From contig DXBP01000032.1 in NCBI GenBank assembly GCA_019116445.1, positions 1-61,218 of the forward strand: a stretch of DNA of 61,218 nt, given 5' to 3'. The stretch's first letter is position 1. Every line of letters starts with the position of its first letter. The notes beneath the pieces are model-generated. The model had not been told where the DNA came from, made no database searches, and saw nothing but the letters and a program-made list of their open reading frames with translations. Both the position numbers and the translations under genes were made by a program. Source of the DNA: Candidatus Gemmiger excrementigallinarum (GTDB lineage Bacteria > Bacillota > Clostridia > Oscillospirales > Ruminococcaceae). Shown in pieces: positions 34,898 to 44,423 of this stretch.

Positions 34898-36514
34898 TCA
34901 TTTGCCGGCGTCGGTTTTGTCCCCGATAAAACGGTTGCGGTACTCGCTGGGGGAAACGTTTTCGTATTTTTTGAAAACCTGGGAAAAATGAGAGAAGTTG
35001 GTATAGCCCAGTTCCAAAGCGACCATGCCCACCGGAATATTGGTGTGCTCCAGCATATCCTTGGCAGCTTCCACCTTGGTGGAGGTAATGTATTCCTTGA
35101 TGTTCTGGCCGGTTTCTTTTTTGAAAGATTTGGTAAAGTATTCAGCACTCAGGCAGACGTAATCTGCTACGTCCTTCACCGTGATGGGGTCGGCGATATT
35201 TTCAATGATAAAGCTCTTGGCTTTTTCGATGTCGCTTTTGGGGGCGGTGGCCTTTCCCAGCTCTTTGACCTGCTTCATCATGTAGGTCATGGCTTCCCGC
35301 AGGGAAGCCGGGTCGGAGCAGCTGTCCATGTAGGCATTGTAGGAGTAGGCACCGTGGAACAGCTCGTGGACATCAGCACTGTTTTCATAAAAATAATTAA
35401 AGAACATATGGGTCATCCGCTGGTGCAGATCACAAAGGGATTTTTCCTTGTTGACGGCATAGTTCTCGATCTGCTCCAGGCATTTTTCAAACTCCTCCAT
35501 CAGCAGGCGGTGCTGCCCCGCCGCCAGCATGGACCGCCACTGCCCTCCGCTGCCGGCGATGTAGTCAGATACATTATGGGTCAGGTGGTCAGGATTGTAG
35601 CCGAGGCTCAGGATGTCATCATCCGTGGCTTTGCCGCTGATATGGTTGCACAGCTTGCGGTACTCCTCCCGCAGATTGGCAAAGGGAACTTCGCCGGCAA
35701 GGTAGCAGTGGATGATGTCTTTGGGCATACGCTGGCACAGCAGATCAAAGAAGTGCCGCAGCTTGTCCGTTGCCAGGCCGGTGGTGTTCTGTGTGGCGGA
35801 AAACAACAGCAGGATAAACTGCTTTTCGTGGTTGAGGGTGCTCAGCGGAACAATGGGGTAGGAGATTTCGGCCTGTTTCAGGCAGCCGAAAATATGCTTG
35901 TGGATTTCTTTTTCCGAGGTAATGGGATTGTCGCTTTTGCTGAACTGGCTGAAGGTCAGCGCCAGAATACGGGCCTGCTTTTCTTCGCTGACGCTGTAAC
36001 CCAGCAGGGTCAGCAGTTCCAGGGCGCTGCGTACATCCTCGGCTTTGGAAGAGAACAGATTCATGGCCACGCCGTCCAGCAGTTCCATCTCCCCGGTCTG
36101 CATCCGCTTGCCCACCTCGTAAAGCTGGTTGCGCTTTTTGCGCTCATAGATATATTGCAGCACGTTGCGCAGTACCCGCTCGATCTCCTCCGCGGGGGTA
36201 GGCTGCACCAGATAGTCGAAGCAGCCCAGGCGGATGCTTTCCTGGGCATATTCAAAATCAGCGTGGGAGGTCAGCATGATGGTCAGTACGCCGGGGTACT
36301 GTTCCTTGATGCTGCGGATCAGGGAGATGCCGTCCTCACCCGGCATTTCAATATCGGATAGTACCACGTCGATAGGATACGCCGCAAGAATCTCCATGGC
36401 CTGTTTGGCGCCGGTGGCGTAGCGTACATCCTCCACGCCCAGTTTCTCGAAATGAACGCTTGCCGCAATTCCTTCCAGAACACTTAGCTGGTCATCAACA
36501 AATAATACGTTCAC
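34898..36514 (-). CDS. YesN-type response regulator with AraC output domain
   Basis: 538 aa from a GTG start at 36514 (AAAGGAG upstream) that overlaps the kinase stop in GTGA. Receiver domain 1-120: VLFVDDQ (acidic pair), phospho-acceptor Asp in VVLSDIEMPGEDG (about 54), LTSHADF. A central regulator-specific region (120-420) is followed by an AraC-type double helix-turn-helix (435-535): VKDVADYVCLSAEYFTKSFK and LELGYTNFSHFSQVFKKYEN. YesN-like regulators usually activate neighbouring oligosaccharide ABC operons, so the TTGATAGAA boxes at 29161 and 29289 are candidate targets. The target assignment is inference. Confidence 0.93.
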   Translation of the reverse strand: MNVLFVDDQLSVLEGIAASVHFEKLGVEDVRYATGAKQAMEILAAYPIDVVLSDIEMPGEDGISLIRSIKEQYPGVLTIMLTSHADFEYAQESIRLGCFDYLVQPTPAEEIERVLRNVLQYIYERKKRNQLYEVGKRMQTGEMELLDGVAMNLFSSKAEDVRSALELLTLLGYSVSEEKQARILALTFSQFSKSDNPITSEKEIHKHIFGCLKQAEISYPIVPLSTLNHEKQFILLLFSATQNTTGLATDKLRHFFDLLCQRMPKDIIHCYLAGEVPFANLREEYRKLCNHISGKATDDDILSLGYNPDHLTHNVSDYIAGSGGQWRSMLAAGQHRLLMEEFEKCLEQIENYAVNKEKSLCDLHQRMTHMFFNYFYENSADVHELFHGAYSYNAYMDSCSDPASLREAMTYMMKQVKELGKATAPKSDIEKAKSFIIENIADPITVKDVADYVCLSAEYFTKSFKKETGQNIKEYITSTKVEAAKDMLEHTNIPVGMVALELGYTNFSHFSQVFKKYENVSPSEYRNRFIGDKTDAGK

Positions 36515-38259
36515 GATTGCTCTCCTTTGTGCGTTTCTTGTGCATCGGCAGGGGGGTCCAGGGGCAGGTAGAATATGGTCAATGCCCCGCCGCCGGGGTT
36601 GTTCAGGAAGGCCTTTTTGCACTGCTTCTGGTACAGGATGTCCATACGTCGGCACAGGTTCTGCACCCCAACGTGGTTGCGTTCAAAAATGCCGTCGGAA
36701 TTTTGCAGCCCTTTCAGCGCTTCCTCGCTGTATCCGATCCCGTTGTCGGTCAACCGGATGCGCACATAATCCTGGTCGTCCAGGTTGACTTTGTCCACCC
36801 GGATGCAGAAGCGCAGGATCTGGGTACCCTGCGCGTTATGCTTGTTGAAATTTTCCACAAAAGTCTGGATGATAAGCGGGGGAACCGGGAAATCCAACAG
36901 CTGGGGGGCCACCGTCTGGTTGAGCAAAATATGGTCGCAGCGTTCCAGTTCGATGATGCTGAAATAATCCTGGACTTCCTCCAGTTCGGCGCGCAGCGGC
37001 ACGAAGGAAAGACTGTCGTGATACACATAACGCAGATGGTTGGAAAACAGGCCGATGACTTTCATCGTCTTTTCCTGATCGCCCTGCACGGTCAGGCTGT
37101 AGATGGTTTTGAGGCAGTTAAGAACAAAATGGGAGCGGGTCTGCAGCTGATAATATTGCAGCAGGGCGTGTTCCTTTTGGTAGATCTGGTTCATGTTGTC
37201 CTTCGCCAGCGAAACTTTCTGTTCCACAAGGCGGCTCAACGCGTCCTGGATCTCCTGAAATTCCCGGATGGATTCCGGCTGCTTTTCAATGGAAGTGGTT
37301 CCGTCGGTAATCTGGCGGGTGGCGGCGGCGATCTGGTCCAGCGGATAGATCAGCAGCTGATTGAGCAGGTGGTACATGAGGGCAAACAGGGCACAGATGA
37401 CCAGAAAAGCCGCCGTCAGCAGGATCACGTAAACCCGCAGATGATTCCATACCCCTCCAAGAGAGATTATGCCGCAGATGCCCACGCCGGTCTTATTGTC
37501 CAGCCGGGTCTGCAAAACGCAGGAATAGGAGTGCCAGCTGGGATCTTCCACCGCCGAAAGCATATCCTCGATGCTGACAGAATGCTGCTGTACGGCCTGG
37601 GCGTTGGTCAGGATCTCTTCCCGGGTAAGGAAAGAAATATCGATGGTATCCATCTGTGCAGCTTCGGTGTACCGCTGCGCAAAAGCACTTATATCCACCA
37701 TGGAACAGATGTAGACGCCCCGCTGTTTGAAGATGTTCATCAGCAGAGTGGTATCCCCGTTGATGTAGCTCACCCAGCACTGGGTCACCGGCGGGTCGTC
37801 CGAAAGCCAGTGTGTGCGGATGTTCTGCATCTCCTGGGAAACACCGGGGGTGACGACCCCGCCCAGAAAATCCTCCCCGATCGAGAAGAACAGCTCATCC
37901 TGCCGGTCGTTGAAGAGCAGAATACCGGTGTTTTCCCCCACACGGCTGCGGATCAGCCGCTGCAGATTCATCTCGCTCTCGATTTGGTGCGCCCCCACCA
38001 GCGTGGGATTTTCCAGTGATAGGGCCCGGAAATCCAGATTGTTGGAATAAACATCCTGGTTGAATTTTTCCAGTTCCCGCATGGTATAGGTCAGGTCATT
38101 GAGGTAAACGTCCAGTGAGGCCCGGTTGTAGCGCAGCAACTCCTGCACCGAGGTGTAGATGGTGTATCCGCCGCAGACGGCAAAGCAGAAAACCGTCACC
38201 GCCAGCAGTGTGCAGAAAATCGAGAGCAGAAGCGCTTTTACGGACTTTTGATGTTTCAT
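36511..38259 (-). CDS. YesM-type sensor histidine kinase
   Basis: 582 aa from ATG 38259 (GTGAGGTG upstream). One span near 10-30, an extracellular sensor region (about 35-285), a second span about 290-315, and a HAMP-like linker. The His_kinase domain contains LQTRSHFVLNCLKTIYSL; the conserved His is present, although the usual NP before HF is RS. The ATP domain has FVENFNKHN (N box), DNGIGYSEEAL (G box) and HVGVQNLCRRMDILY. It probably senses the sugar outside or its binding protein and phosphorylates the coupled response regulator. Confidence 0.93.
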   Translation of the reverse strand: MKHQKSVKALLLSIFCTLLAVTVFCFAVCGGYTIYTSVQELLRYNRASLDVYLNDLTYTMRELEKFNQDVYSNNLDFRALSLENPTLVGAHQIESEMNLQRLIRSRVGENTGILLFNDRQDELFFSIGEDFLGGVVTPGVSQEMQNIRTHWLSDDPPVTQCWVSYINGDTTLLMNIFKQRGVYICSMVDISAFAQRYTEAAQMDTIDISFLTREEILTNAQAVQQHSVSIEDMLSAVEDPSWHSYSCVLQTRLDNKTGVGICGIISLGGVWNHLRVYVILLTAAFLVICALFALMYHLLNQLLIYPLDQIAAATRQITDGTTSIEKQPESIREFQEIQDALSRLVEQKVSLAKDNMNQIYQKEHALLQYYQLQTRSHFVLNCLKTIYSLTVQGDQEKTMKVIGLFSNHLRYVYHDSLSFVPLRAELEEVQDYFSIIELERCDHILLNQTVAPQLLDFPVPPLIIQTFVENFNKHNAQGTQILRFCIRVDKVNLDDQDYVRIRLTDNGIGYSEEALKGLQNSDGIFERNHVGVQNLCRRMDILYQKQCKKAFLNNPGGGALTIFYLPLDPPADAQETHKGEQS

Positions 38260-38287
38260 GGCAGGCACCTCACCGGAACTTTTATAA

Positions 38288-38316
38288 ATTTTAACACACT
38301 GTCCAAAAAGGTTCAA
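38288..38316 (-). promoter_or_regulatory. Promoter of the two-component operon
   Basis: On the minus strand -35 TTGAAC (38311-38316) and -10 TAAAAT (38288-38293) are separated by 17 bp, close to the sigma-70-type consensus. Confidence 0.7.
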
Positions 38317-38384
38317 TAAGCCCTGGGCGGAAATAGAACGGCCTTCCGCGGCAAAATCTGGCAAACAAAATGCAGAACACACCC

Positions 38385-38420
38385 TTAAGGGCTGCCGCAC
38401 AGTGCTGCGGCAACCCTTAA
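38385..38420 (-). terminator. Hairpin after the deacetylase gene
   Basis: TTAAGGGCTGCCGCA pairs with TGCGGCAACCCTTAA (one mismatch). It separates the deacetylase/MATE operon from the kinase promoter. The T run is weak, so termination is probable but not certain. Confidence 0.6.
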
Positions 38421-38471
38421 AGGCGTGAAATCTTTTTTCTTTACTGGCGCCCGGCTCCGGGCGGAAAATAC

Positions 38472-39335
38472 TTACAGCGGCGTGGCCGCAATGCGGGTGT
38501 GGCACCCGGCCCTGATGCGCTGGGTCTGCTCCATGCTGGTACGCAGGAAGACATCCACGGCGCTGGGGTTGTAGATAACCGAGCCGTCTACCGAGTACTC
38601 CAACCGATGATAAGCCGTTACATAGCGCAGGATTTCTCCGTTGGTGGCAAACCAGATCTTGTCCTTGTGCCGGGCCATATAGGCTGCCAATTCCTCCATC
38701 ACTGACCAGTTGTTCAGGTCATCGAACTCGTAGGCATGGCCCCAGACGTAGAACAGCATGGGGAAGAAGGGCGGCCCCTCTACAAACTGCCGGGCCAGTT
38801 CCATCAGCCGGGGGTCATTGTGATGGCAGGTGGGATTCCACTGCAAAAAATCTTCGGGCAGATCGAATCCGTGGCTGGAAACAATGGTCCGCGCACCCTG
38901 GTAGCCGGCCAGGCGCAGCAGGTGGGTCACGTCCGGGGAATACATCCCGAAAGGATAAGCAAACATTTGCAGAGGCTTGCCGGTCAGTGCCTCCAGACGG
39001 CGCTTATCCTCCACGATCTCGTAGGCAGCCAGCGGCGTACCTACTTTGTCCAGGGAGGAGTGGTACAGCCCGTGCCCGGCGATTTCATGGGTGGCATAGA
39101 CCGTTTCCAACTCTTCGGGGCTGACTTTGGAAAGATCCAGATCCGGTTTGCCCGGAAATCCACCCTTGTCCGGGTGGCCCAGCAGGCCGGACCCCAGGTT
39201 GAAGGTGCATTTCAATCCGTATTGCCGCAGCAGCTCGGCCAGGCGGCGGTCCTGCACTACACCGTCATCATAACTCAGGGTGAATGCCTTGGGTTTTCCA
39301 CCCGGAAATACCAGGGAATCAAACCGTTTTCCCAT
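38472..39335 (-). CDS. Polysaccharide deacetylase (NodB/CE4-like)
   Basis: 287 aa from ATG 39335 (GGGAGGT 8 bases upstream; a TTG two codons earlier is too close to it). NodB-fold motifs: FTLSYDDGVVQDRRLAELL (metal Asp; SYDDG instead of TFDDG), HEIAGHGLYHSSLD (metal HxxxH-like) and FAYPFGMYSPDV. No signal peptide or membrane anchor is visible, unlike cell-wall deacetylases, so it may act on small imported or intracellular sugars. It is co-transcribed with the MATE gene (29 bp gap). Confidence 0.87.
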   Translation of the reverse strand: MGKRFDSLVFPGGKPKAFTLSYDDGVVQDRRLAELLRQYGLKCTFNLGSGLLGHPDKGGFPGKPDLDLSKVSPEELETVYATHEIAGHGLYHSSLDKVGTPLAAYEIVEDKRRLEALTGKPLQMFAYPFGMYSPDVTHLLRLAGYQGARTIVSSHGFDLPEDFLQWNPTCHHNDPRLMELARQFVEGPPFFPMLFYVWGHAYEFDDLNNWSVMEELAAYMARHKDKIWFATNGEILRYVTAYHRLEYSVDGSVIYNPSAVDVFLRTSMEQTQRIRAGCHTRIAATPL

Positions 39336-39364
39336 TTTCAATTACCTCCCATGGTCCGGCGCCA

Positions 39365-40756
39365 TCAGGCGGCTTCGGGAAGCCGCTCGGCGCCGATTTT
39401 TTTGATCCATTTTCCGCTGCGCAGTCGCCAGACGCACCAAATGGCTTTGACGATCTGGTCGCAGTACAGCAGCAGATAGGTATAAAACGCGGGCAGGTGC
39501 AACACCAGGCCGCCCAAGGCACCCAGCGGCACCGCCAACAGCCACATGGTGGACATATCTGCTGCCAGCAGAAAGCGGGTGTCACCACCGCCGCGCAGCA
39601 CGCCTTTGGTCAGGATGGAGTTGGTGGAACGGAACACCACGATCACACACAGCGCATCCATCAGTTCGCGGGCAATCTCTTTGGTTTCGTCGGTGATTTT
39701 GTAGGCGTCTATGATGCTGCCGCTGATGATCTGGATGATGAATGCGGCAGCCAGGCCCACACAGGCCCCCAGGATCAGGTAGGTGAATCCCTGCTTTCGG
39801 GCTTTTTCGATCTGACCTTCGCCCATCATCTGCCCGGTGAGGAAACAGCCGGAGAAGGACAATCCCGAGATAAAGATGGTGCTGACCCGCTGTACCAGCG
39901 TGGTGATGGAGTTGGCGGATACAAACCCGGAACCGATTTGTCCCATGATAATGGCCAGCACATTGTCCCCCAGACCCAGCAGACAGTCGGAAAGCATGAC
40001 CGGTACGCTGATGCGCAGGAACGTTGCAACCAGTTCCCGGCAGGGAATCATCAGATCCCGCAGAGAATAACGCATCCTGGTGTTGCGCAGGAAGCAGACG
40101 ACCAGAATGGTGGTTTCCACCAGGCGGGCAAGCACAGTGCCCAGGGCGGCGCCGGCAACCCCCATTTCTGGAAAGCCGAACTTGCCAAAGATCAGAACAT
40201 AGTTGGCGCCGATGTTGACGCTGAAAGCGCAGACCGCCGCGACCAGGGGCGTGTTGGACAAATCTATGCTGCGCATGATGTTGGTCAGCACCACCGATAC
40301 CGACATCAGCAGATAGCAGGCGGTGGACCAGCGGAGGTAAATGATGCCGGCCTCGATCTCGGCGACAGCTTCGGGGCGGAAATACAGTTCCATGATCTGC
40401 CGGGTCAACAGGACGTTGGCCAGGGTAAAGGCCAGACCCAGCAAAAGGCAAAAGCGCAGGGCAATGGCAATGACTTTTTTCAGGGAAGGAATGTCCCGTG
40501 CACCCCAGTAGCGGGCGGATAACACCGAGGCCCCCATGCTGATCCCCATGATGGCATAGGTGAATAGCATGACAAACTGATTGGCCTGGGTGGAACCGCT
40601 GAGCGCCGTTTCGGTAAGCTGCCCCAGCATGATGTTGTCCACCAGATTGACCCCGGTGGTGATCACGCTCTGAAGAATCACGGGAATGGCGATTTGCAGC
40701 AGCCTGCGGTAAAAAACACGGTCGGTTTCCAGATAGCGCTCAACAAGGTGCATCAT
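39365..40756 (-). CDS. MATE-family efflux transporter
   Basis: 463 aa from ATG 40756 (AAGGAGGAG upstream). Twelve predicted spans in two halves: QIAIPVILQSVITTGVNLVD starts the first and LRISVPVMLSDCLLGLGDNV the second, the typical MATE repeat. It exports cationic or aromatic compounds using a sodium or proton gradient. The substrate cannot be read from sequence. It is the first gene of an operon with the deacetylase. A possible -10 TACAAT lies just upstream in the AT-rich gap. Confidence 0.93.
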   Translation of the reverse strand: MMHLVERYLETDRVFYRRLLQIAIPVILQSVITTGVNLVDNIMLGQLTETALSGSTQANQFVMLFTYAIMGISMGASVLSARYWGARDIPSLKKVIAIALRFCLLLGLAFTLANVLLTRQIMELYFRPEAVAEIEAGIIYLRWSTACYLLMSVSVVLTNIMRSIDLSNTPLVAAVCAFSVNIGANYVLIFGKFGFPEMGVAGAALGTVLARLVETTILVVCFLRNTRMRYSLRDLMIPCRELVATFLRISVPVMLSDCLLGLGDNVLAIIMGQIGSGFVSANSITTLVQRVSTIFISGLSFSGCFLTGQMMGEGQIEKARKQGFTYLILGACVGLAAAFIIQIISGSIIDAYKITDETKEIARELMDALCVIVVFRSTNSILTKGVLRGGGDTRFLLAADMSTMWLLAVPLGALGGLVLHLPAFYTYLLLYCDQIVKAIWCVWRLRSGKWIKKIGAERLPEAA

Positions 40757-40929
40757 CCGTTTCTCCTCCTTACAAATACTATTGTAATTTTTCCGGGCGG
40801 GTTTCTCTATCGAAAATATGGCTTCTTTTGTTGTAAAGATGTCCTTTTGCGGCACAACCTGCCATCCCCTTGGCAGAAAAGAAAAAGACTGCCCGCCCCA
40901 TCCCGCCGATGACCACTTTACTGAAAATT

Positions 40930-40982
40930 AACTTTCATTTTACTGCATCATGGTGGAGGAACTTTCATAAACGGCCTACAAT
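40930..40982 (+). promoter_or_regulatory. ECF operon promoter region with direct repeats
   Basis: AACTTTCAT occurs at 40930-40938 and again at 40960-40968, exactly 30 bp (about three helical turns) apart, just before a -10-like TACAAT (40977-40982). Such same-face spacing suggests a dimeric regulator; the RpiR protein of this locus is a candidate. I see no riboswitch fold in 40757-41045. Confidence 0.5.
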
Positions 40983-41045
40983 GAAACCGTACCCCGCAAC
41001 AGGGTACCACAAACGGAGCAAACGATATTGGGGAGGCAATCCACT

Positions 41046-41876
41046 ATGAATCCGACGCAAACCAGAATGAATCAGTCCCAGAAACTGATGGTCTTTGTGC
41101 TGACCATGTCCCTGTACGGTCTGGCGACCCTGTTTACCGAGTTGATCCCGAAATTCCAGGTGGGCCTGGTGGAATTTTCCGTAGAATATTTCCTGTTCAT
41201 CCCGCTGGTGCTGGCCATGCTGTTTGACCCGTTGTCGGCGGCGCTGGGCGCAGCCACCGGTGAGCTGGTCTTCAGCGAGATCATGCTGGGCCAGTTCGGC
41301 GGCCTGGGCGAACTGGAAAAGTTCATCACCGTTACCCTGGGCGTTTATCTGGCGGGCCGCCTGGTCCGTGACCCCCGCGACACCCGCATGGTGGGCATTG
41401 CGGCGTTCCTGGGCACCGGCGCCCAGCTGCTCATGGGCACCATCGTGGACATCTGCAAGGTGCAGTTCGCCGTGGAGGATTTTGAGGCCGTGGCCGGCCT
41501 GCCCGAGAGCGTCTTTGCCACCGAGGGTTTTGCCTTCCTCAACGACCTGCTGTTCTCCGGCATCTTCTTCTGCCTGCTGCCCACGCTCTACCTGGTTCCC
41601 AAACTCTACGGCAAGATCGAACCGCTGCTGGGCATGAGCCCCCGCACGCCGGAAAACGCCGCCCCCGCCCTCAGCGGCAAAACGCTGGCGGGCTGCGCCG
41701 TGGCCTTTGTGTGCGCTGTAGTTGCCGAGATGCTGGCCACCAGCGGTCTGGAACTCATCGACTGGGAGGCTTCCTGGGCCGAGAGCGGCACCTCCTTTGC
41801 GGTGGGCATCATCGTGGCCGCTGTGCTGGCGCTGGCGGTGCTGGTGGTCATGAAGAAAAAGGCTGAGGCGAAGTAA
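41046..41876 (+). CDS. ECF transporter S component (substrate-specific)
   Basis: 276 aa from ATG 41046 (GGGGAGG upstream). Six or seven predicted spans: LMVFVLTMSLYGLATLF, FLFIPLVLAMLFDPLSAALG, VGIAAFLGTGAQLLMGTIVD. The first gene of an S-A-T set, it captures the ligand and docks on the energising module encoded next. The position before a fused double ATPase and an EcfT supports the call; the vitamin, metal or nucleoside it carries is not evident. The C-terminus ends in a short Lys-rich tail. Confidence 0.75.
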   Translation: MNPTQTRMNQSQKLMVFVLTMSLYGLATLFTELIPKFQVGLVEFSVEYFLFIPLVLAMLFDPLSAALGAATGELVFSEIMLGQFGGLGELEKFITVTLGVYLAGRLVRDPRDTRMVGIAAFLGTGAQLLMGTIVDICKVQFAVEDFEAVAGLPESVFATEGFAFLNDLLFSGIFFCLLPTLYLVPKLYGKIEPLLGMSPRTPENAAPALSGKTLAGCAVAFVCAVVAEMLATSGLELIDWEASWAESGTSFAVGIIVAAVLALAVLVVMKKKAEAK

Positions 41877-41882
41877 GATACC

Positions 41883-43586
41883 ATGGCCATCATTGAGATC
41901 CGGGACCTTTGTTATACCTATCCCGGCGCGGCGCAGCCCACGCTGGATCATCTGGACCTGACGGTGGAACCGGGGGACTTCCTGGCCATCGTGGGCAACA
42001 ACGGCTGCGGCAAATCCACCCTGTGCAAGGTGCTCAACGGGCTGATCCCCCACTTCATCACCGGCACCTTTACCGGTTCGGTGAAGGTGGCCGGGCAGGA
42101 CACCCTGCAGAGCGACGTGGGGGACCTGGCCCGCAAGGTGGGCTATGTCTACCAGGATTTTGAGAACCAGATCGTCCGCCCCACGGTGCTGGACGATGCC
42201 TCCTACGCCTGCCTGAACTACGGCATGGAGGACTACCAGGCCCAGGGCCGGCAGGCGCTGGCCCGGTGCGGCCTGCAGGGGCGGGAGGAAGAGTACGTCT
42301 GGCAGCTTTCCGGCGGGCAGACCCATCTGCTGGCATTGGCGGGGGCGGTGGCCCTGGGGCCCGATATCCTCATTCTGGATGAGCCCATCGCCCAGCTGGA
42401 CCCCGGCCATGCCGACCGCATCTACGGCGTGCTGCGGGAACTGAACGAAAAATGGGGCAAGACCATCCTGGTCATCGAGCACCATACCGAGTACATTGCC
42501 GACTACTGCAAACACGTGCTGCTGCTCAAAGAGGGCCGCGTCCGCTGGATGCTGCCCACCCGCCAGGCCCTGGCCCGGGTGGAGGAACTGCGGCAGAGCA
42601 ACATCTTCCCGCCCCAGGTGACCCAGGCGGGCTACGCCCTGCAGCAAAAGGGTCTGCTGGACCCTGCCCAGGCCCTGCCCACCACGGTGGCGGAAGGCAA
42701 AACTGCCTTTGCCCCGCTGGCGCGCACCCCCATTGCCCGGGAAAAACCGCCCCGCCCCCAGCCCGGCCCCGAAGCCGCCGCCCTGCATGGGGTGACGGTT
42801 GCCTACCGCAGCGTCAAGGGGGAACCCCGGGTGGTCTTTGACGGGCTGGACCTGACCTTCCGCAAAGGGGAAAAGATCGCCCTCATCGGTTCCAACGGCG
42901 CGGGCAAATCCACCCTGATGAAACTGCTGGTGGGGCTTCTCAAACCCAACAAGGGCAGCGTTTCGCTGGAAGGCACCCTGCTGCGGGATACCAAACCCGA
43001 GGAACTTTCCCGTCGCATTTCGCTGGTGTACCAGAACCCCGAGGAGATGTTCATCAAGGACAGCATCCGGGCGGACATTGCCTACGCCATGCAGGTGCGG
43101 GGCGTGGACCAATGGCAGCAGAAGACCGACGTCCTGCTGGAACGGTTCCGGCTGAGCGAACTGGCGGACCGGGACGGGCGGCTGCTTTCCGGCGGGCAGA
43201 TGCGCCGGGCCAGCCTGGCCATCGGCGTGGCGCTGAACCCCGGCATCCTGCTGCTGGACGAACCCACCGCCAACCTGGACATCGCCACCCGGCGGGAGAT
43301 CCTGCGCACCCTCAACGATATGAAAAAAATCACCGAAACGGTGCTCATCGCCACCCACGATATGCAGCTGGTCTGCGAATGGGCCCAGCGCATCGTGGTG
43401 CTCTGCGGCGGTAAGGTGGTGGCGGATGGCACCCGGGACGAGATCTTCGGGGATGCTGCCCTGGCGGCCCGGGTGGGCATCCGCCCGCCGGAAATCTTCA
43501 CCATGGGCCGCGCCCTGGACGAACAGGCCCTGTGCTACACGGTGCCGGAATTTCTGCGCCAGTTTGAAAGAGAGAATGGGGTATGA
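41883..43586 (+). CDS. ECF transporter fused double ATPase (EcfA-EcfA')
   Basis: 567 aa with two ABC domains in one chain. Domain 1 (1-235): Walker A GNNGCGKSTLCK, signature WQLSGGQTH, Walker B DILILDEP. Domain 2 (about 290-540): Walker A GSNGAGKSTLMK, signature LLSGGQMRR, Walker B GILLLDEPTANLD. A Pro/Ala-rich linker (about 265-300) joins them. Fused ECF ATPases of this YkoD type are known. It starts 6 bp after the S component and overlaps EcfT by 4 bp. Confidence 0.93.
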   Translation: MAIIEIRDLCYTYPGAAQPTLDHLDLTVEPGDFLAIVGNNGCGKSTLCKVLNGLIPHFITGTFTGSVKVAGQDTLQSDVGDLARKVGYVYQDFENQIVRPTVLDDASYACLNYGMEDYQAQGRQALARCGLQGREEEYVWQLSGGQTHLLALAGAVALGPDILILDEPIAQLDPGHADRIYGVLRELNEKWGKTILVIEHHTEYIADYCKHVLLLKEGRVRWMLPTRQALARVEELRQSNIFPPQVTQAGYALQQKGLLDPAQALPTTVAEGKTAFAPLARTPIAREKPPRPQPGPEAAALHGVTVAYRSVKGEPRVVFDGLDLTFRKGEKIALIGSNGAGKSTLMKLLVGLLKPNKGSVSLEGTLLRDTKPEELSRRISLVYQNPEEMFIKDSIRADIAYAMQVRGVDQWQQKTDVLLERFRLSELADRDGRLLSGGQMRRASLAIGVALNPGILLLDEPTANLDIATRREILRTLNDMKKITETVLIATHDMQLVCEWAQRIVVLCGGKVVADGTRDEIFGDAALAARVGIRPPEIFTMGRALDEQALCYTVPEFLRQFERENGV

Positions 43587-44410
43587 TGCAAAAACTGTCT
43601 GAAAACATCCTGGACAAATTCTCCATGGATTTTCTGCGCAATCAGGTACTCAAAAACGCCTACGGCAACAACGATACCGTCATTGCTGCCCGGGATCCCC
43701 GGGTACTGCTGGTGTGGTATCTCTTCTTCGGGCTGGTGCCCTGGTTCGTGCAGGATACCACCTTTTTGCTGGGCTGCTTTGTGCTGGTCATGATCACCAC
43801 CCTGCTGGCCCGGGTGGCAGGGCTGGTGCTGCTGCTGTTTGCCGTGGGGGTCTTCTCCCAGACCGGCTACCTGCTGCTGGCTACCTGGCTCTTCGGGGGC
43901 GATGCCTCCGCCATTGCGCCGCTGCTGGTGCTCACTCTCAAGGTGGCCACCATCTCCCTGGCGTCGGTGACGGTGTTCTCGGGGCTGGACCCCGACCGGC
44001 TGGCCAACGGCCTCATGTGGTACGGCTGCCCGGAACGGCTGTCCTTCTCCATCTCCTACGCCTACCGCATCCTGCCCATGCTCATGGAGGAATTCCAGAA
44101 CGTGCTGCTCAGCTACCGGCTGCGGGGCAACCCGCCCGCCCACGATACCTTTACCGGCAAAGTCAGATACCTGGCCTACCAGGTCAGGATCATCATGGCC
44201 GCCTTCTATCCGCTCATGCTCAACACCGCCAAGCGCAGCCGCACCACGGTAGAAGCGCTGGAACTGCGCGGCTACCGCTACGCCGCCACCAACAAGGCGG
44301 TGCGGCGCATCAAGCTGGCCGGTATGCACCTCACCTGGGACGACGGCATCTTCGCCGCCCTGTCGGTGCTGTGGGTGGCTGTCACCGTGCTGCTGGCCGG
44401 CCTTGTGTAA
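43583..44410 (+). CDS. ecfT: ECF transporter T component
   Basis: 275 aa, start overlapping the ATPase stop in ATGA. Membrane protein with several N-terminal spans and the two cytoplasmic coupling-helix motifs of EcfT: SRTTVEALELRGYRY contains the Ala-Arg-Gly-like motif, preceded by VLLSYRLRGNPPAHDTF. It couples ATP hydrolysis to movement of the S component. Confidence 0.92.
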   Translation: MMQKLSENILDKFSMDFLRNQVLKNAYGNNDTVIAARDPRVLLVWYLFFGLVPWFVQDTTFLLGCFVLVMITTLLARVAGLVLLLFAVGVFSQTGYLLLATWLFGGDASAIAPLLVLTLKVATISLASVTVFSGLDPDRLANGLMWYGCPERLSFSISYAYRILPMLMEEFQNVLLSYRLRGNPPAHDTFTGKVRYLAYQVRIIMAAFYPLMLNTAKRSRTTVEALELRGYRYAATNKAVRRIKLAGMHLTWDDGIFAALSVLWVAVTVLLAGLV

Positions 44411-44423
44411 CAGGAGGAAGAAG

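Noticed and set aside
40757-41045. Riboswitch upstream of the ECF S component
   Set aside because: ECF genes for vitamins often have one, but I see only short hairpins, direct repeats and a -10, with no conserved riboswitch core.
40965-43358. 797-codon minus-strand frame opposite the ECF genes
   Set aside because: The plus strand encodes unmistakable Walker and signature motifs. The antisense product is low-complexity His/Gln/Gly.
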